Positions 19,171 through 28,597 of a stretch of DNA of 64,000 bases are shown here, piece by piece. Origin of the DNA: Methylophilus rhizosphaerae (lineage in GTDB: Bacteria > Pseudomonadota > Gammaproteobacteria > Burkholderiales > Methylophilaceae); assembly GCF_900100975.1 (NCBI RefSeq), contig NZ_FNFX01000002.1:558001-622000 (forward strand), written 5' to 3'. The notes under the pieces are model-generated. The model was not told the DNA's origin. It did not search any database and saw only the letters and a program-made list of their open reading frames with translations. The first letter of the stretch is position 1. Every line of letters begins with the position of its first letter. Made by a program: the position numbers and the translations under genes.

Positions 19171-21006
19171 ATGTCTATACTGAAAGTTGAAACGGGTGCT
19201 TGTAGCAAGGCAGGCCAGAAAGCGGTGAACCAGGATGCTTATGGCTTCCATATCCCCGCCGCTGCCCTGCTGGCCGGCAAAGGGGTCACGGCTGCCATTG
19301 CCGATGGTATCAGCAGCAGTACCGTCAGTGCACAAGCGAGCGTGACGGCGGTTGAACGCTTTATCGCAGATTATTACAGCACGCCGCAGGAATGGTCCGT
19401 CAAACACGCGGCGCAGCAGGTATTGATGGCGGTGAACTCCCTGCTCAATGCGCAGACTTTCCGCAGTGTTTACCGCTTTGACAAAAACCAGGGCTATGTG
19501 TGCACATTCAGTGCCCTGGTGATTAAATCACGCACTGTGCATCTCTTTCACCTGGGGGATACGCGTATTTACCGCCTGCGCCAGGGGGTATTGCAAGCCC
19601 TGACCGAGGATCACCGCTTCTGGGTGTCTGAAGAGCAGAGCTACCTGGCACGCGCGCTGGGCATGAGCCCGAATCCTGACCTGGATTACCTGTGTGAACC
19701 GGTGCAAGCGGGTGATGAATACCTGTTGCTGTCTGATGGCGTGTATGAGTTTTTGCAGGAAGCAGACTATCTGGCCACACTGGCTTCCGCTACGACCCTG
19801 GACAGTGCCTGCGAACAATGGGTGGCCCTGGCACAGCAACGTGGCAGCCCGGACAACCTCACGGCCCTGGCCTTGCGCGTCACCGCATTACCGGAACATG
19901 AAATGGATACGTTCTATGGTGAAATGCGCACACTGCCTTTTCCGCCAGAACTGCAAACGGGCATGACACTGGACGATTTCATGATCCTGCGGCTGTTGCA
20001 CCATAGCCAGCGCAGCCAGCTCTGGCTGGCGCGTGATATGACAAGCGATGCGCGGGTAGTGATTAAAATCCCCGGCACCGAGATACGCGCTGACCAGGAG
20101 GCACTGTCTCATTTTCTGCTGGAGGAGTGGATAGGCCGGCGGGTACAGCACCAGCACATCGCCCGCCCTTACAATCCTCTTAACCCGCGTCATTACCTGT
20201 ACGGCTGCATGCATTATGTGGAGGGATCCACGCTGCACCAATGGATGCTGGATCATCCGCAACCCTCGCTGGAAACGGTGCGCCTGATCATCGAACAGCT
20301 TGCCAATGCGCTGGAAGCCTTTCACCGGCTTGAAATGTGTTACCAGGATTTACGTCCGCAGAATATCATGGTGGACAGTGACCTGCGCGTGACCCTGGTA
20401 GACTTTGGCTCTGTCAGCGTGGCCGGCCTCAATGAGCTGTATGGCGCCTCCAGCCGGCAAGGTGCACTGGTCACCGCGGCTTACTCGGCACCGGAATACT
20501 GGACAGGGCAGCCGGTCACCAGCCGTTCTGACCTGTATGCACTGGGGGCCATCACCTACCAGCTGCTGACCGGCAAACTGCCTTATGGTACCGAAGTCGC
20601 CAAGATCAGGCATACGCAAGACCTGGCCCGCCTTTATTACCGTGAAATCCGCTACGCACAACCGGCATTTCCCGCCTGGGTAGATGCCGCCATTGCCAGG
20701 GCCGTCCACCCGCAGGCAGAAAAACGCTATGGCAGCCCGTCAGAATTCATTCATGATCTGCGCGTTCCCAATCCCTTGCTGGCGCAGCAGGCACAGATGC
20801 CTCTGCTGCAACGCAACCCGGTTTTATTCTGGCGCGGGCTCAGTACCATCCTGGCGCTGGCCTGCCTGATCCTGGCGGGATTACTCGCTCACCAGCCTGC
20901 TGCCCCCGGTACTAAAACCACTGAAACGACATCCACTGCCAGGCCGGACTCAAACAAAATGGAATCAGGCCCAGGGGAGCCAAACCCGATAAACCCAGGT
21001 ATGTGA
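19171..21006 (+). CDS. Membrane-anchored PP2C phosphatase-Ser/Thr kinase fusion 1
   Basis: A 611-residue two-domain enzyme. The N-terminal PP2C phosphatase (about 1-240) shows metal-site motifs NQDAY, IADGISSS, HLGDTRIYRL, LSDGVYE and SPDNLTAL. The C-terminal Hanks-type kinase domain (about 270-535) has the catalytic-site lysine (VVIKIP), a catalytic loop YQDLRPQN (D393; Arg replaces the usual Lys), DFG at 411 and APE. The glycine loop is poorly conserved. One membrane helix lies near the C-terminus (about 555-575). It sits between the nitrite transporter and nasR. Fusions of this type are recurrent next to assimilatory nitrate genes, but the substrate is unknown; a transporter or the antiterminator would be reasonable guesses. 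Confidence 0.85.
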   Translation: MSILKVETGACSKAGQKAVNQDAYGFHIPAAALLAGKGVTAAIADGISSSTVSAQASVTAVERFIADYYSTPQEWSVKHAAQQVLMAVNSLLNAQTFRSVYRFDKNQGYVCTFSALVIKSRTVHLFHLGDTRIYRLRQGVLQALTEDHRFWVSEEQSYLARALGMSPNPDLDYLCEPVQAGDEYLLLSDGVYEFLQEADYLATLASATTLDSACEQWVALAQQRGSPDNLTALALRVTALPEHEMDTFYGEMRTLPFPPELQTGMTLDDFMILRLLHHSQRSQLWLARDMTSDARVVIKIPGTEIRADQEALSHFLLEEWIGRRVQHQHIARPYNPLNPRHYLYGCMHYVEGSTLHQWMLDHPQPSLETVRLIIEQLANALEAFHRLEMCYQDLRPQNIMVDSDLRVTLVDFGSVSVAGLNELYGASSRQGALVTAAYSAPEYWTGQPVTSRSDLYALGAITYQLLTGKLPYGTEVAKIRHTQDLARLYYREIRYAQPAFPAWVDAAIARAVHPQAEKRYGSPSEFIHDLRVPNPLLAQQAQMPLLQRNPVLFWRGLSTILALACLILAGLLAHQPAAPGTKTTETTSTARPDSNKMESGPGEPNPINPGM

Positions 21007-21107
21007 AACGGTTAAAAAATAATGATTGTTGAGTTGTTCCATTCCCTTTTTTAAACCACGTTTTGCCTGCACAGCAACGAGTGCGCACATTTTTTGCTTT
21101 ACTGTCA

Positions 21108-22394
21108 ATGATGACTACCGAAATGACGACTGAAATCTCTCCCGAACACACCATTATCCTGGCCAAAATCAGGCATATCGAAGAACTGAAAAGGCTGGGC
21201 ACATGCATTGAATTTGTCGAAAACATTGCCCAGATGGTGCACCAGATCCAGACAGAACGTGGCGCCAGTTGCCTGTACCTGGCTTCCGCCGGCCAGCGTT
21301 TTTCCCTGGAACGCGCAGAAATCATCAAGCAGAACCTTGCACTGGAAACACGCTTCAGGCAGGCCTTGCAACAACACCTGGCACACAATGCGCTGGCAGA
21401 TGCCAGACAACTCACACTGATTTCCTGGAGCCTGCTGGGGTTTGACCAATTGAAATCCCTGCGCCACCAGATCACCTTGCAGAAAATTTCATTTTCCGCC
21501 TGTATAGAATCCTTCAGCCGCCTGGTTGGCAGCCTGATTGCGCTGATCTTTGAGATCACCGACAGTCCGGTCAACAGCCAGCTCTCTACCTGCCTGTTAA
21601 CGTTGTATAACCTGGTGCAGGGTAAGGAGTTTGCCGGCCAGGAGCGTGCAGTTGGCTCATATCTCTTTGGTTCCGGCAGCCTGCAACTGGCACACCAGCA
21701 AAAGTTGCTGGAGCTGGCTGCCCAGCAAGAGCGGCACTTCACTTTATTCTGCCAGTTTGGTGGCGAAGACATCCGCACCTCCTGGAGCGCCTTGCAAGCG
21801 TCGGACAGCTACCGGCAACATCAGCAATACCGGGATAGGCTCGCTGCGGCCAAAGACCAGCAGGTACTGAAACAGAGTGATGCCGATATCTGGTTTGAAT
21901 TGTGCAGCCAGCAGCAAACCAGCCTCTGGCATATTCAATGCCAGCTGATCCAGAAGATGCGCAACATGCTGGAAGTGCTGGCTGACAAGGCCAGGCACGG
22001 CCTGGAGCATACGCAGGCCTATTTGCAGGCGATTACCGCCAAACCCTCATCCGCCGCGCTGGATAGCACCTTCTTTAACCTGGCGATCCCGGTCGAAAGC
22101 GCCTTGAGTTTCCATGCGCATGACACTGCGCAAGCCTACCCGATGGCCTCCATGATTACCCTGTTGCAGCAGCAGTCGCGGCAGATTGCCGAAATGGAAA
22201 GCGAGCTGTCCGATACTAAAAAAGCGCTGACCGAGCGCAAGCAGATTGAGCGCGCCAAAGGGCTGCTCATGAATCAGCTGGGCATTGATGAAATGGAAGC
22301 GTACAAGACGCTGCGCAACACCGCCATGGCACAAAACCGCAAAATCATTGATGTGGCAGAAAACATCCTGGCACAACAAAAACAGCCGTCCTGA
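21108..22394 (+). CDS. nasR: NasR-type nitrate/nitrite-sensing transcription antiterminator (NIT-ANTAR)
   Basis: A roughly 428-residue RNA-binding regulator. The large N-terminal NIT domain (about 15-290), with the typical IQTERGASCLYLAS start, senses nitrate or nitrite in Klebsiella NasR. The C-terminal ANTAR domain (about 365-425, with IERAKGLLMNQLGIDEMEAYKTLRNTAM) binds two-hairpin leader RNAs and prevents termination. Three leaders of the right form lie in this window (18142, 22569, 33661). The start is uncertain: ATG at 21108, 21111 or 21123 are all possible and none has a clear ribosome site. Being downstream of leader 1, it should amplify its own expression once induced. Confidence 0.9.
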   Translation: MMTTEMTTEISPEHTIILAKIRHIEELKRLGTCIEFVENIAQMVHQIQTERGASCLYLASAGQRFSLERAEIIKQNLALETRFRQALQQHLAHNALADARQLTLISWSLLGFDQLKSLRHQITLQKISFSACIESFSRLVGSLIALIFEITDSPVNSQLSTCLLTLYNLVQGKEFAGQERAVGSYLFGSGSLQLAHQQKLLELAAQQERHFTLFCQFGGEDIRTSWSALQASDSYRQHQQYRDRLAAAKDQQVLKQSDADIWFELCSQQQTSLWHIQCQLIQKMRNMLEVLADKARHGLEHTQAYLQAITAKPSSAALDSTFFNLAIPVESALSFHAHDTAQAYPMASMITLLQQQSRQIAEMESELSDTKKALTERKQIERAKGLLMNQLGIDEMEAYKTLRNTAMAQNRKIIDVAENILAQQKQPS

Positions 22395-22416
22395 TGCCCG
22401 GTTGGATGGTGCATGC

Positions 22417-22431
22417 GCACTGAAAAAGTGC
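22417..22431. promoter_or_regulatory. NtrC-type enhancer site upstream of operon B
   Basis: A perfect GCAC-N7-GTGC dyad centred 109 bases upstream of the C of the sigma-54 -12 element, the same distance as the site of operon A. The preceding TGGTGCAT is also shared. The rest of the 361-base gap (22395-22755) holds only the promoter and leader described separately. Confidence 0.75.
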
Positions 22432-22518
22432 GGCCAACCAGTGTCAGACGGGCGTGTCTCCTGCCTCTGTACGGATTTACCCCTGCATTATCCGCGACTT
22501 CCCGCGCATTCCCGGACT

Positions 22519-22534
22519 TGGCACACCGCTTGCT
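22519..22534 (+). promoter_or_regulatory. Sigma-54 promoter of operon B
   Basis: TGGCACACCGCTTGCT matches TGGCACG-N4-TTGCW with one mismatch and correct GG-N10-GC spacing. The predicted start is near 22545, about 24 bases before hairpin P1. Confidence 0.85.
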
Positions 22535-22568
22535 ATAACACGCTTAAGCACTCGGGAAAATGTATAGG

Positions 22569-22654
22569 CATTGTCAACGGCGATAATGACCTGGAAACAT
22601 CTTCCGGCGTGAATTGATTGATCCACTGATTGACCCCAAGGACAAAGGCGTCCT
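22569..22654 (+). ncRNA. ANTAR/NasR-responsive antitermination leader 2
   Basis: P1 is CATTGTC-AACGGC-GATAATG (22569-22588; 7 bp with one G-U pair) and P2 is AGGAC-AAAGGC-GTCCT (22639-22654). Both loops are identical to those of leader 1, with A1 and G4 conserved, while the P1 stem differs in sequence but keeps pairing. This is the covariation expected of a functional RNA. The P2 3' half is shared with the terminator arm. Confidence 0.88.
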
Positions 22655-22692
22655 GATGGCATTGAACACAATGCCATCAGGACGCCTTTTTT
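22647..22692 (+). terminator. Attenuator terminator of leader 2
   Basis: A perfect 18-bp stem (arm GGCGTCCTGATGGCATTG) with an AACA loop, followed by six T. The first eight bases per arm match leader 1's terminator; the upper stem has diverged with compensating changes. Confidence 0.92.
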
Positions 22693-22755
22693 GTTTTCCG
22701 CCCCGCACGCGGATCAACACTGAAAGCGCTTTATTTTTCATCTCAGGGAAGAAGC

Positions 22756-24012
22756 ATGATGGTTTTTAAACGTCCTTTACTGACAATGGCACTGCTGTCC
22801 GCCTGTTCCACCGGCATGGCAGAACCGGCCACCGAAGCCGCCGACCTTAAAGACGCCCTCACCGGCGGCAAGTTCAGCGGCAACTTCAGGCTCCGCTATG
22901 AATACGCCGACCAGGCGGGCTTTAATCAAACGGCGGAAGCATTTACCTTACGCAGCGTGCTTGGCTATGAAACCAAAGCGCTGCATGGCTTCAGCATTAA
23001 CGCGCAGGTCTATGGCGTCAGCCCGTTGAATGACGATTACAACGATGCGAAAAAAGGCGCGCCGATTGCCAGCCGCACGCAGTACCCGACCATCGCCGAC
23101 CCGGAAGATTACGATTTCCAGCAACTGTATATCCAGTTCAAGAACGCCTCCCACCAGGTCAAGCTTGGGCGGCAGGCCCTCATCCTGGATAACTGGCGCT
23201 TTGTCGGCGATGTGCGTTTCCGCCAGAACTGGCAGGTAATGAACGGCCTTTCCTACGTCAATACCAGCCTGGCGGATACGACAATCACTGCGGCACATTT
23301 TGACCAGGTGAAACAGATCAATACCAAAATCCAGGATGCCGATATTGATATCCTGCATGCAAAATATGCGTTGACCGCTGGCACCAGCCTCTCCGGTTAT
23401 GGCTACTGGCTAGGCTGGGATGGCCGCGCACTGGAAACTACTTCCAGCAAGACATTTGGCGCACGCCTGAATGGTGCCGAAAAAATCAGTGACGACTGGA
23501 AAGTCCTGTTTACTGCCGAATACGCGCAGCAGGACAACTATAAAAACGGTAACCGCAATATCGACAACGACTACTACTGGCTGGGCGGCGGCCTGGATTA
23601 CCACGGCTGGTATGCCACGCTCAACCAGGAAAAACTGTCAGGCAATTCGAATGGCGTTGCTTTCCAGACGCCGCTGGGTACCAATCACATTTTTAACGGT
23701 TGGACCGACCTGTTCTCAACCACACCAGCCGAGGGCCTGGACGACACCATTCTCATGGCCGGTGGCCAATTGCTGGGTGCATCCATCAAGGCCGAATATC
23801 ACCTGATGAATGCTGACCGCCATTTCAACAAGGCTGGCGGCGGTACCGGCAATCAGTACGGCAAGGAGCTTGATATCGGTGTGTACTACCCTTTCAGCAA
23901 GCAATTTACTGGTTCGATTGAATACGGCAACTTTAAAGAAGGCGATATACGCGCCGCTGGCCGCAAACGCGATGCCGAGAAAATCTGGCTCACCGCTTCC
24001 TACAGCTTTTAA
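22756..24012 (+). CDS. Outer-membrane porin of the alginate-export family, likely for nitrate/nitrite
   Basis: A 418-residue beta-barrel protein with a signal peptide (cleavage near MAEPA, about residue 23). The family stretches FRLRYEYADQ, LYIQFKN and VKLGRQALILDNWRFVGDVRFRQN are present, and it ends in an aromatic C-terminus (WLTASYSF) as outer-membrane barrels do. It is the first gene of operon B, so the likely role is anion (nitrate) passage across the outer membrane; the family name reflects the alginate exporter AlgE, not proven function. A paralogue with the same motifs lies at 51529-52812. Confidence 0.8.
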   Translation: MMVFKRPLLTMALLSACSTGMAEPATEAADLKDALTGGKFSGNFRLRYEYADQAGFNQTAEAFTLRSVLGYETKALHGFSINAQVYGVSPLNDDYNDAKKGAPIASRTQYPTIADPEDYDFQQLYIQFKNASHQVKLGRQALILDNWRFVGDVRFRQNWQVMNGLSYVNTSLADTTITAAHFDQVKQINTKIQDADIDILHAKYALTAGTSLSGYGYWLGWDGRALETTSSKTFGARLNGAEKISDDWKVLFTAEYAQQDNYKNGNRNIDNDYYWLGGGLDYHGWYATLNQEKLSGNSNGVAFQTPLGTNHIFNGWTDLFSTTPAEGLDDTILMAGGQLLGASIKAEYHLMNADRHFNKAGGGTGNQYGKELDIGVYYPFSKQFTGSIEYGNFKEGDIRAAGRKRDAEKIWLTASYSF

Positions 24013-24026
24013 CCGGGGAAACCACC

Positions 24027-24806
24027 ATGCATACAACAGGCAAAGTCACATTGATAGGCGCGGGTCCCGGTGACCCGGACCTGATTACGCTGAAAGCCAT
24101 CAAGGCACTGCAACAGGCTGAAGTGGTACTGGTAGACGACCTGGTCAACCAGGCCGTGCTGGCCCATTGCCCGCGGGCCCGCATTGTACCGGTGGGGAAA
24201 CGCGGGGGCTGCCAGTCAACGCCGCAGCATTTTATCAACCGCATGCTGGTCGCACTCGCCGAACAGGGGCAAAACGTGGTGCGCCTGAAAGGCGGTGACC
24301 CGTTTGTGTTTGGCCGGGGAGGTGAGGAAATGCTGGCCCTGCGTAGCGCCAGCATCCCTTACGACATCATTCCCGGTATCACCAGCGGCCTGGCGGCATG
24401 CAGCAGCCTGGAGGTACCCGCCACCCACCGCGGCTACACGCATGGCGTCACCCTGGTCACCGCCCATACCCAGAATGGCGAGTCACTGCCCTGGCGCGCG
24501 CTGGTTGAGAGCAATACCACGCTGGTGATTTACATGGGCATGCAGCATCTGGCCACGATCAGCCGCGAACTGATTACCGCCGGCATGGCAAAAGAGATGC
24601 CCTGCATGATCGTCGAAAACGCCACGCGTGACCATCAGCGGGCAGTGACCGGTTCATTGCAAACACTGCCCATGCTGGGCCACCAGCACCAGATGCAAAG
24701 CCCGGCCATGATCGTGGTGGGTGAAGTGGTCGGGCTGGCCAATAGCGCAGACACCTTGCAGATGCTGGGCCAGTTTGAACAGTTAAAAGCTGTCAACGCC
24801 AATTAA
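24027..24806 (+). CDS. cobA: Uroporphyrinogen-III C-methyltransferase (siroheme branch)
   Basis: A 259-residue SAM-dependent methyltransferase that makes precorrin-2, the precursor of the siroheme used by the nitrite reductases of this island. It has the SUMT motifs VTLIGAGPGDPDLITLKA, VVRLKGGDPFVFGRGGEE, PGITSGLAA and THRGYTHGVTLVTAH. It is a stand-alone methyltransferase without the CysG dehydrogenase/chelatase part, so oxidation and iron insertion must come from elsewhere. It lies 14 bases after the porin and 58 before nirB1, in the same operon. Confidence 0.93.
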   Translation: MHTTGKVTLIGAGPGDPDLITLKAIKALQQAEVVLVDDLVNQAVLAHCPRARIVPVGKRGGCQSTPQHFINRMLVALAEQGQNVVRLKGGDPFVFGRGGEEMLALRSASIPYDIIPGITSGLAACSSLEVPATHRGYTHGVTLVTAHTQNGESLPWRALVESNTTLVIYMGMQHLATISRELITAGMAKEMPCMIVENATRDHQRAVTGSLQTLPMLGHQHQMQSPAMIVVGEVVGLANSADTLQMLGQFEQLKAVNAN

Positions 24807-24864
24807 AGCACGCTCTCCGCGCGCAACGGAGGACGTATGAATACACTTTTCAGGAGTGAGTGAG

Positions 24865-27291
24865 ATGTTAAAACCGAAACTAGTCGTGGTGGGCAATGGC
24901 ATGGCCGGCATGCGCGCAGTCGAAGAACTGCTGAAAATCGCACCCGATATGTATGACATTACCGTCTTTGGTGATGAACCCTATCCCAACTACAACCGCA
25001 TTATGCTATCGCCGGTACTCGCCAATGAGCAAACCATAGATGACATTATCCTGAACTCGCGCGAGTGGTATGCCGAAAATAATATCACGCTGCATACCAG
25101 CGCACGCATCAACCGGATAGACCGCAAGGCACGTACCGTCACGGCTGAAAACGGCATTACCGTGGAATACGACCGCCTGTTGCTGGCCACCGGTTCCAGG
25201 CCATTTATATTGCCGATTCCGGGTGCCGAACTGCAAGGCGTCCTCGGTTACCGCGACATCCAGGATACCAATGACATGATCGCCGCGGCCAAAATCTACA
25301 AGCATGCTGTGGTGATCGGTGGCGGCTTGCTGGGTCTGGAAGCTGCCAACGGCCTGAAAGTCCAGGGCATGGATGTCACCGTGGTGCACAAGAATAGCTG
25401 GCTGCTGGAACGCCAGCTTGACCGGACTTCCGGCAGGATGCTGCAACAGTCACTGGAGGCACGCGGCCTTAAATTCCTGCTGCAAAAAGATACCGAACAA
25501 CTGGTAGGTAAAGCTGGTCGTGTGACAGCAGTGCGTTTCAAGGATGGCCAGGAAATTCCGGCCGACCTGGTGGTGATGGCGGTCGGCATCCGCCCCAACT
25601 ATGCCCTGGCCGAATCTGCCGGCATTCATTGCAACCGTGGCATTGTCGTCAATGACACCATGCAGACCTATGACCCGCGCATCTATGCCGTAGGTGAATG
25701 CGTCAGCCACCGTGGCATTGCCTATGGCCTGGTGGCGCCGTTGTTTGATATGGCCAAAGTATGCGCCACGCACCTGGCCAATTTCGGCATCGGCTTATAC
25801 AAAGGCTCGGTGACCTCCACCAAACTGAAAGTCACCGGCATAGACCTGTTTTCTGCCGGCGACTTTATGGGCAGCGATGACACCGAGGAAATCCTGCTGC
25901 ACGATGCAGTCGGCGGCGTCTACAAAAAACTCGTGATCAAGGACGATACCATCATCGGTGCCGTGCTGTATGGCGACACCACCGATGGCGCCTGGTATTT
26001 CCAGATGCTGCGCGACAGGAAAGCAATACATGAAATCCGCGACCACCTGATGTTCGGTCAGGACAGCCTGGGCAATACCGGCCACCAGGGCCAGGACAAA
26101 GTCTCGGCCATGACTGACGAAATGGAGGTCTGCGGCTGTAACGGTGTGTGCAAAGGCACCATTGTCAAAGCCATCCAGGAAAAAGGCCTGTTTACCATTG
26201 ATGATGTGAAAAAGCAGACCAAAGCCGGCTCCAGTTGCGGCAGCTGTACCGGCCTGGTGGAGCAGATTCTCGCCTCCACCCTCGGTGGCGGCTACGCCCC
26301 GCCTTCCTCCAGCAAAGCCGTGTGCGGCTGTACCGAATTAAGCCACGAGCAGGTGCGCGAAGAAATCCGCCAGCATAAGTACCTGAGCATTCCGGCCGCC
26401 ATGCAGGGCATGGGCTGGCGCACACCGAATGGCTGCGCCACTTGCAGGCCGGCACTCAACTACTACCTGATTTCCACCTGGCCGCATGAAGCCAGGGATG
26501 ATCCGCAATCCCGTTTCATCAACGAACGCGTACATGCCAATATCCAGAAAGACGGCACCTACTCCGTGGTGCCTCGCATGTACGGCGGCGTGACTTCGCC
26601 TGATCAGTTACGCAAGATTGCCGATGTCGCCGACAAATACCAGGTGCCTATGGTGAAAGTCACCGGCGGACAGCGTATCGACCTGCTGGGCGTCAAGAAA
26701 GAAGACCTGACCAATATGTGGGCAGACCTGGATATGCCGTCCGGCTACGCCTACGGCAAATCCATCCGTACCGTGAAAACCTGCGTCGGCTCGGAATTCT
26801 GCCGCTTCGGTACGCAAAACTCGACCCAGCTCGGTATTGATATCGAAAAAGCCTTTGACCATATGTGGGCCCCGCACAAAGTCAAATTCGCGGTCTCCGG
26901 CTGCCCACGCAACTGCGCCGAATCCGGCATCAAGGATGTCGGCGTGATCGGGGTGGATTCCGGCTGGGAAATCTATGTCGGTGGTAACGGCGGTATCAAA
27001 ACCGAAGTGGCGCAATTCCTGTGCAAGGTCAAAACCTCGGAAGAAGTGCTGGAGTACTCCGGTGCCTTTATCCAGATTTACCGCGAAGAAGCACGCTACC
27101 TGGACCGCACCGTGCACTGGATTGAGCGTGTTGGCCTCGATTATGTGAAAAAACGCGTGGTGGAAGATGCCGAAGGACGCAAAACCGCTTATGAACGCCT
27201 GCTGTATGCCTTGCAAGGCGCGGCGGATCCGTGGGCGGAGCGCGTGCAGAAACGCGACGAGCACCAGGAATACGACACCATTACCGTCTAG
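24865..27291 (+). CDS. nirB: NAD(P)H-dependent assimilatory nitrite reductase, large subunit (copy 1)
   Basis: Reduces nitrite to ammonium. The 808-residue protein has an FAD/NAD pyridine-nucleotide-disulphide domain (about 1-320, VVVGNGMAGMRAVEEL and VIGGGLLGLEAANGL). A BFD [2Fe-2S] site follows (CGCNGVC...CGSC, about 420-460), then a second cysteine-rich segment. The sulphite/nitrite reductase core has siroheme-[4Fe-4S] ligands C640, C646, C680 and C684 in the CX5C/CX3C pattern. The ATG at 24865 follows AGGAG by 8 bases and is preferred over a GTG three codons earlier. Its N-terminus (YPNYNRIMLSPVL) belongs to a different NirB lineage from copy 2 at 33835. Confidence 0.94.
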   Translation: MLKPKLVVVGNGMAGMRAVEELLKIAPDMYDITVFGDEPYPNYNRIMLSPVLANEQTIDDIILNSREWYAENNITLHTSARINRIDRKARTVTAENGITVEYDRLLLATGSRPFILPIPGAELQGVLGYRDIQDTNDMIAAAKIYKHAVVIGGGLLGLEAANGLKVQGMDVTVVHKNSWLLERQLDRTSGRMLQQSLEARGLKFLLQKDTEQLVGKAGRVTAVRFKDGQEIPADLVVMAVGIRPNYALAESAGIHCNRGIVVNDTMQTYDPRIYAVGECVSHRGIAYGLVAPLFDMAKVCATHLANFGIGLYKGSVTSTKLKVTGIDLFSAGDFMGSDDTEEILLHDAVGGVYKKLVIKDDTIIGAVLYGDTTDGAWYFQMLRDRKAIHEIRDHLMFGQDSLGNTGHQGQDKVSAMTDEMEVCGCNGVCKGTIVKAIQEKGLFTIDDVKKQTKAGSSCGSCTGLVEQILASTLGGGYAPPSSSKAVCGCTELSHEQVREEIRQHKYLSIPAAMQGMGWRTPNGCATCRPALNYYLISTWPHEARDDPQSRFINERVHANIQKDGTYSVVPRMYGGVTSPDQLRKIADVADKYQVPMVKVTGGQRIDLLGVKKEDLTNMWADLDMPSGYAYGKSIRTVKTCVGSEFCRFGTQNSTQLGIDIEKAFDHMWAPHKVKFAVSGCPRNCAESGIKDVGVIGVDSGWEIYVGGNGGIKTEVAQFLCKVKTSEEVLEYSGAFIQIYREEARYLDRTVHWIERVGLDYVKKRVVEDAEGRKTAYERLLYALQGAADPWAERVQKRDEHQEYDTITV

Positions 27292-27362
27292 CTTTTTTAA
27301 AGAAACCTGACCTTTTTGCAAATAGCAGGCAGCCTCCTTAGGCCGCCTCAACGGAGATAACA

Positions 27363-28574
27363 ATGAAAAAAAGTTTTTGGCAGGCCGGACACAAACCGAC
27401 CCTGTTTTCTGCATTCTTTTACTTTGATTTGAGTTTTATGGTGTGGGTCATGCTGGGGCCTTTGGCCGTGCAAATTGCCAGTGACCTGCAACTGGATCCG
27501 GCACAGAAAGGCCTGATGGTGGCCACACCGGTGCTGACCGGTGCCTTGTTACGTATCGTGATGGGCGTACTCGTCGACCAGCTGAAGCCGAAAAAAGCCG
27601 GCCTGATCGGCCAGGTGATTGTGATTGCCGCCTTGCTCACAGCCTGGCTGCATGGCATACACAGCTATCAGCAGACCTTGCTGCTGGGCGTGTTCCTCGG
27701 CTTTGCCGGGGCCGCTTTTGCCGTGGCCTTGCCACTGGCCTCACGCTGGTATCCGCCTGAGCACCAGGGCACTGCGCTGGGCATTGCCGGTGCGGGGAAT
27801 TCCGGCACGGCCCTGGCTGCGCTGTTTGCACCAGGCCTGGCCGTGGCTTTTGGCTGGAACAATGTATTCGGCCTGGCACTGATTCCGCTGCTACTCGCAC
27901 TGGTGGTGTATACCGTGTTTGCCAAGGATGCACCCGATGCACCTGCTGCCAAGTCACTGTCACAATACCTGGCGGTGTTAAAAGACAAAGATGCCTGGTG
28001 GTTTATGTTCTTCTACAGCGTGACCTTTGGCGGCTTCGTCGGCATGGCCTCTTCACTGACGATTTACTTCCATGACCAGTACGCCCTGGATGCGATACAC
28101 GCGGGCTATTTCACTGCCGCCTGCGTGTTTGCCGGTTCACTGGTGCGGCCACTGGGCGGCCTGCTCGCCGACCGGCTCGGCGGTATCCGTACCCTGAGCG
28201 TCATGTATGTGCTGGCGGCCAGTTTCCTGTTTATCCTGAGTTTCGACATTAGCGCCCAGATGGCAGGCCTGCTAGTCGTGGTACTGGCGATGGTGGCACT
28301 CGGCATGGGCAATGGCGCGGTATTCCAGCTGGTGCCCCAGCGCTTCCACAAGGAGATCGGTGTCATGACCGGCCTGGTCGGTATGGCAGGCGGCATAGGC
28401 GGTTTTTACCTGGCCTCCAGCCTGGGTTATTCCAGGCAGATCACCGGTAGTTACCAGCTCGGCCTGACCATTTTTGCCGGGCTGGCGATACTGGCGCTGA
28501 TCGGCCTGAGCTGTGTAAAAAACCGCTGGCGGACCACCTGGGGTGCAGCTACGGTGACGGCAGCCAAGGTATAA
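27363..28574 (+). CDS. narK: NarK-family nitrate/nitrite transporter (MFS)
   Basis: A 403-residue major-facilitator protein with twelve predicted membrane segments. It has both nitrate-signature regions of the NNP family: GAGNSGTALAALFAPGLA in TM5 and GMAGGIGGFYLASSLG in TM11. It is shorter and single-unit, as in the NasA/NarK1 uptake type. GGAG lies 6 bases before the ATG. In operon B it stands between the nitrite reductase and PP2C-kinase 2, and it is expected to import nitrate. Confidence 0.93.
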   Translation: MKKSFWQAGHKPTLFSAFFYFDLSFMVWVMLGPLAVQIASDLQLDPAQKGLMVATPVLTGALLRIVMGVLVDQLKPKKAGLIGQVIVIAALLTAWLHGIHSYQQTLLLGVFLGFAGAAFAVALPLASRWYPPEHQGTALGIAGAGNSGTALAALFAPGLAVAFGWNNVFGLALIPLLLALVVYTVFAKDAPDAPAAKSLSQYLAVLKDKDAWWFMFFYSVTFGGFVGMASSLTIYFHDQYALDAIHAGYFTAACVFAGSLVRPLGGLLADRLGGIRTLSVMYVLAASFLFILSFDISAQMAGLLVVVLAMVALGMGNGAVFQLVPQRFHKEIGVMTGLVGMAGGIGGFYLASSLGYSRQITGSYQLGLTIFAGLAILALIGLSCVKNRWRTTWGAATVTAAKV

Positions 28575-28597
28575 GCCCTATCAGGAATATTGATCAG

